Positions 63,140 through 64,000 of a stretch of DNA of 64,000 nucleotides are shown one piece after another. The notes under the pieces are model-generated. The model saw nothing but the letters and a program-made list of their open reading frames with translations, made no database searches and was not told the origin of the DNA. Source of the DNA: Plantago ovata (lineage: Eukaryota > Streptophyta > Magnoliopsida > Lamiales > Plantaginaceae); the NCBI GenBank assembly GCA_028274465.1, contig CM051456.1, positions 66,822,753 through 66,886,752 on the forward strand. The letters are read 5' to 3'. Position 1 is the first letter of the stretch; every line of letters starts with the position of its first letter. The translations under genes were made by a program, and so were the position numbers.

Positions 63140-64000
63140 TGTTGGAATTTTAGCTAAACCATAGCTGCTATGTCTATGACTATGCACCATTAACCAAAAA
63201 AGGCACCTCTCACGTTGGAAATGAAGTTTTCTTGAACGTGAATAATCTACTAAAATAGTAGAAGACACTCGAACATTTGTTACTAAAATTCCGTGGTGAA
63301 AGAGGAATTAATGCTCGAAGTGTGTTTGTTGATGTGATAGTTATGGAAAACTAAAGTTGGAAGTAGCTAAAATTAAGAAGGAAGGAGCAAAATATTAAAT
63401 ATAATATTTTGGTATGGGGTTATTTCAATAAACACTCTTGGTAAAGAGTTTGATAGTTGAAAAGGTGTAGAAATAATAAGTGGATAAAATATGTCAAAGT
63501 TGGGTGTTGAACCCATGACCTCTTTGTTAAGAACTAGAGATTTTACCAATGGACAATTGCACCTTTTGTTGAAAGGTTGTGTTGCAACTGAATTGGATAG
63601 CGTTTTGCATGAGGAGTTACATTCTCAAGAGTTGCACCTCTTCATTCACAACCTTTCAAAAATATAAATAAAATAACCCATGTTTGGATTAAGAGATAGA
63701 TTCCAGAACGGAAATACACTCAAGAATCCAGAATTCTCCGTCTTCTTCTCCATATTTTGAAAAGTCTGTCTTCCCATATTGTTGTAGTCCATTCGAGAAT
63801 CGCATTTCAAGTGCTTGTATACGATCTCACTGCAGTTTTATCTTGAGAGGCTGTTCGTCTGAATACTGTTAGCACCGAGACCAGGGCGAATAAAGTCTTA
63901 AGGAAAGAGTGCCATCACTCGACTCTGCAGACTTGTTGATTCATTCAATTTTCAATTTATACACTTCGATACGTTCCTGTTTACTCCCTAAATATTTTCC
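63140..64000 (+). repeat. 3' LTR of element K, cut by window edge
   Basis: Begins TGTTGGAATTTTAGCTAAAC after the PPT, with an AATATAAATAAAATA core-promoter-like sequence at 63660-63674. Its end lies beyond the window. Confidence 0.55.
63504..63567 (-). other. tRNA-like (SINE-head-like) sequence in the K LTR
   Basis: On the minus strand TGTCCATTGGTAAAATCT (box A like) is followed about 33 bases later by GGGTTCAACACCC (box B like). This matches the layout of tRNA-derived plant SINE promoters. Ends were not delimited. Confidence 0.4.

Noticed and set aside
62840-63157. Open frame of 105 residues before the K LTR
   Set aside because: No domain, runs into the PPT and LTR start, and codon use looks random.

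Overview
The window looks like gene-poor, repeat-rich nuclear DNA of a flowering plant, probably a eudicot. It holds Ty3/gypsy elements of chromovirus, Athila and Tat type, a Sirevirus-type Ty1/copia element, other copia remnants, a Stowaway MITE and a CACTA end. There is no rRNA gene, no complete tRNA gene and no convincing host single-copy gene. All identifications come from reading the sequence; no database search was possible.

Layout. 1-5810: a minus-strand chromovirus-like Ty3/gypsy deletion derivative (gag only, LTRs about 2.6 kb) with a nested Stowaway MITE. 5814-6602: a short LTR-like sequence, a copia integrase scrap and a CACTA terminus inserted in that scrap. 6603-35369: a nest of at least five related Athila-like elements, here called B (6603-12565, minus), C (12566-14083, minus), D (15078-21561, plus), H (25012-26280, minus) and E (29899-35369, minus), plus two inverted internal segments (14084-15077 and 21562-23753) and an extra LTR (23754-25011). 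26281-29898 holds a minus-strand Tat-like ORF1 region. 35370-36230: 3' end of another gypsy-like element. 36357-41674: a Tat-like element (I) with two tandem arrays in its 3' UTR. 41675-43220: unassigned. 43599-57045: a Sirevirus-type copia element (J) with a perfect 5-bp target duplication. J sits in an AT-rich repeat with a FAR1-like fragment, possibly a Mutator-like element spanning about 43229-61980. 61990-64000: 3' end of another copia element (K), cut by the window edge.

The most interesting content is the Athila-like family. Its copies keep gag-protease and sometimes a second ORF, but no reverse transcriptase, RNase H or integrase is seen in any of them, so they look non-autonomous. 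They carry clusters of short palindromes with a common core GCG-N3-CGC. Clusters lie just upstream of the LTR TATA box and again upstream of what looks like an internal promoter, 5' UTR and intron feeding the second ORF. Arm sequences change between copies while pairing is kept. A hairpin with an AGGCAA loop follows gag-protease in all five copies that reach that point.

The Sirevirus has a different signature. The heptamer TTGCTGA is greatly over-represented through LTR, coding and non-coding parts, and it forms one arm of a row of small hairpins with a conserved loop after pol.
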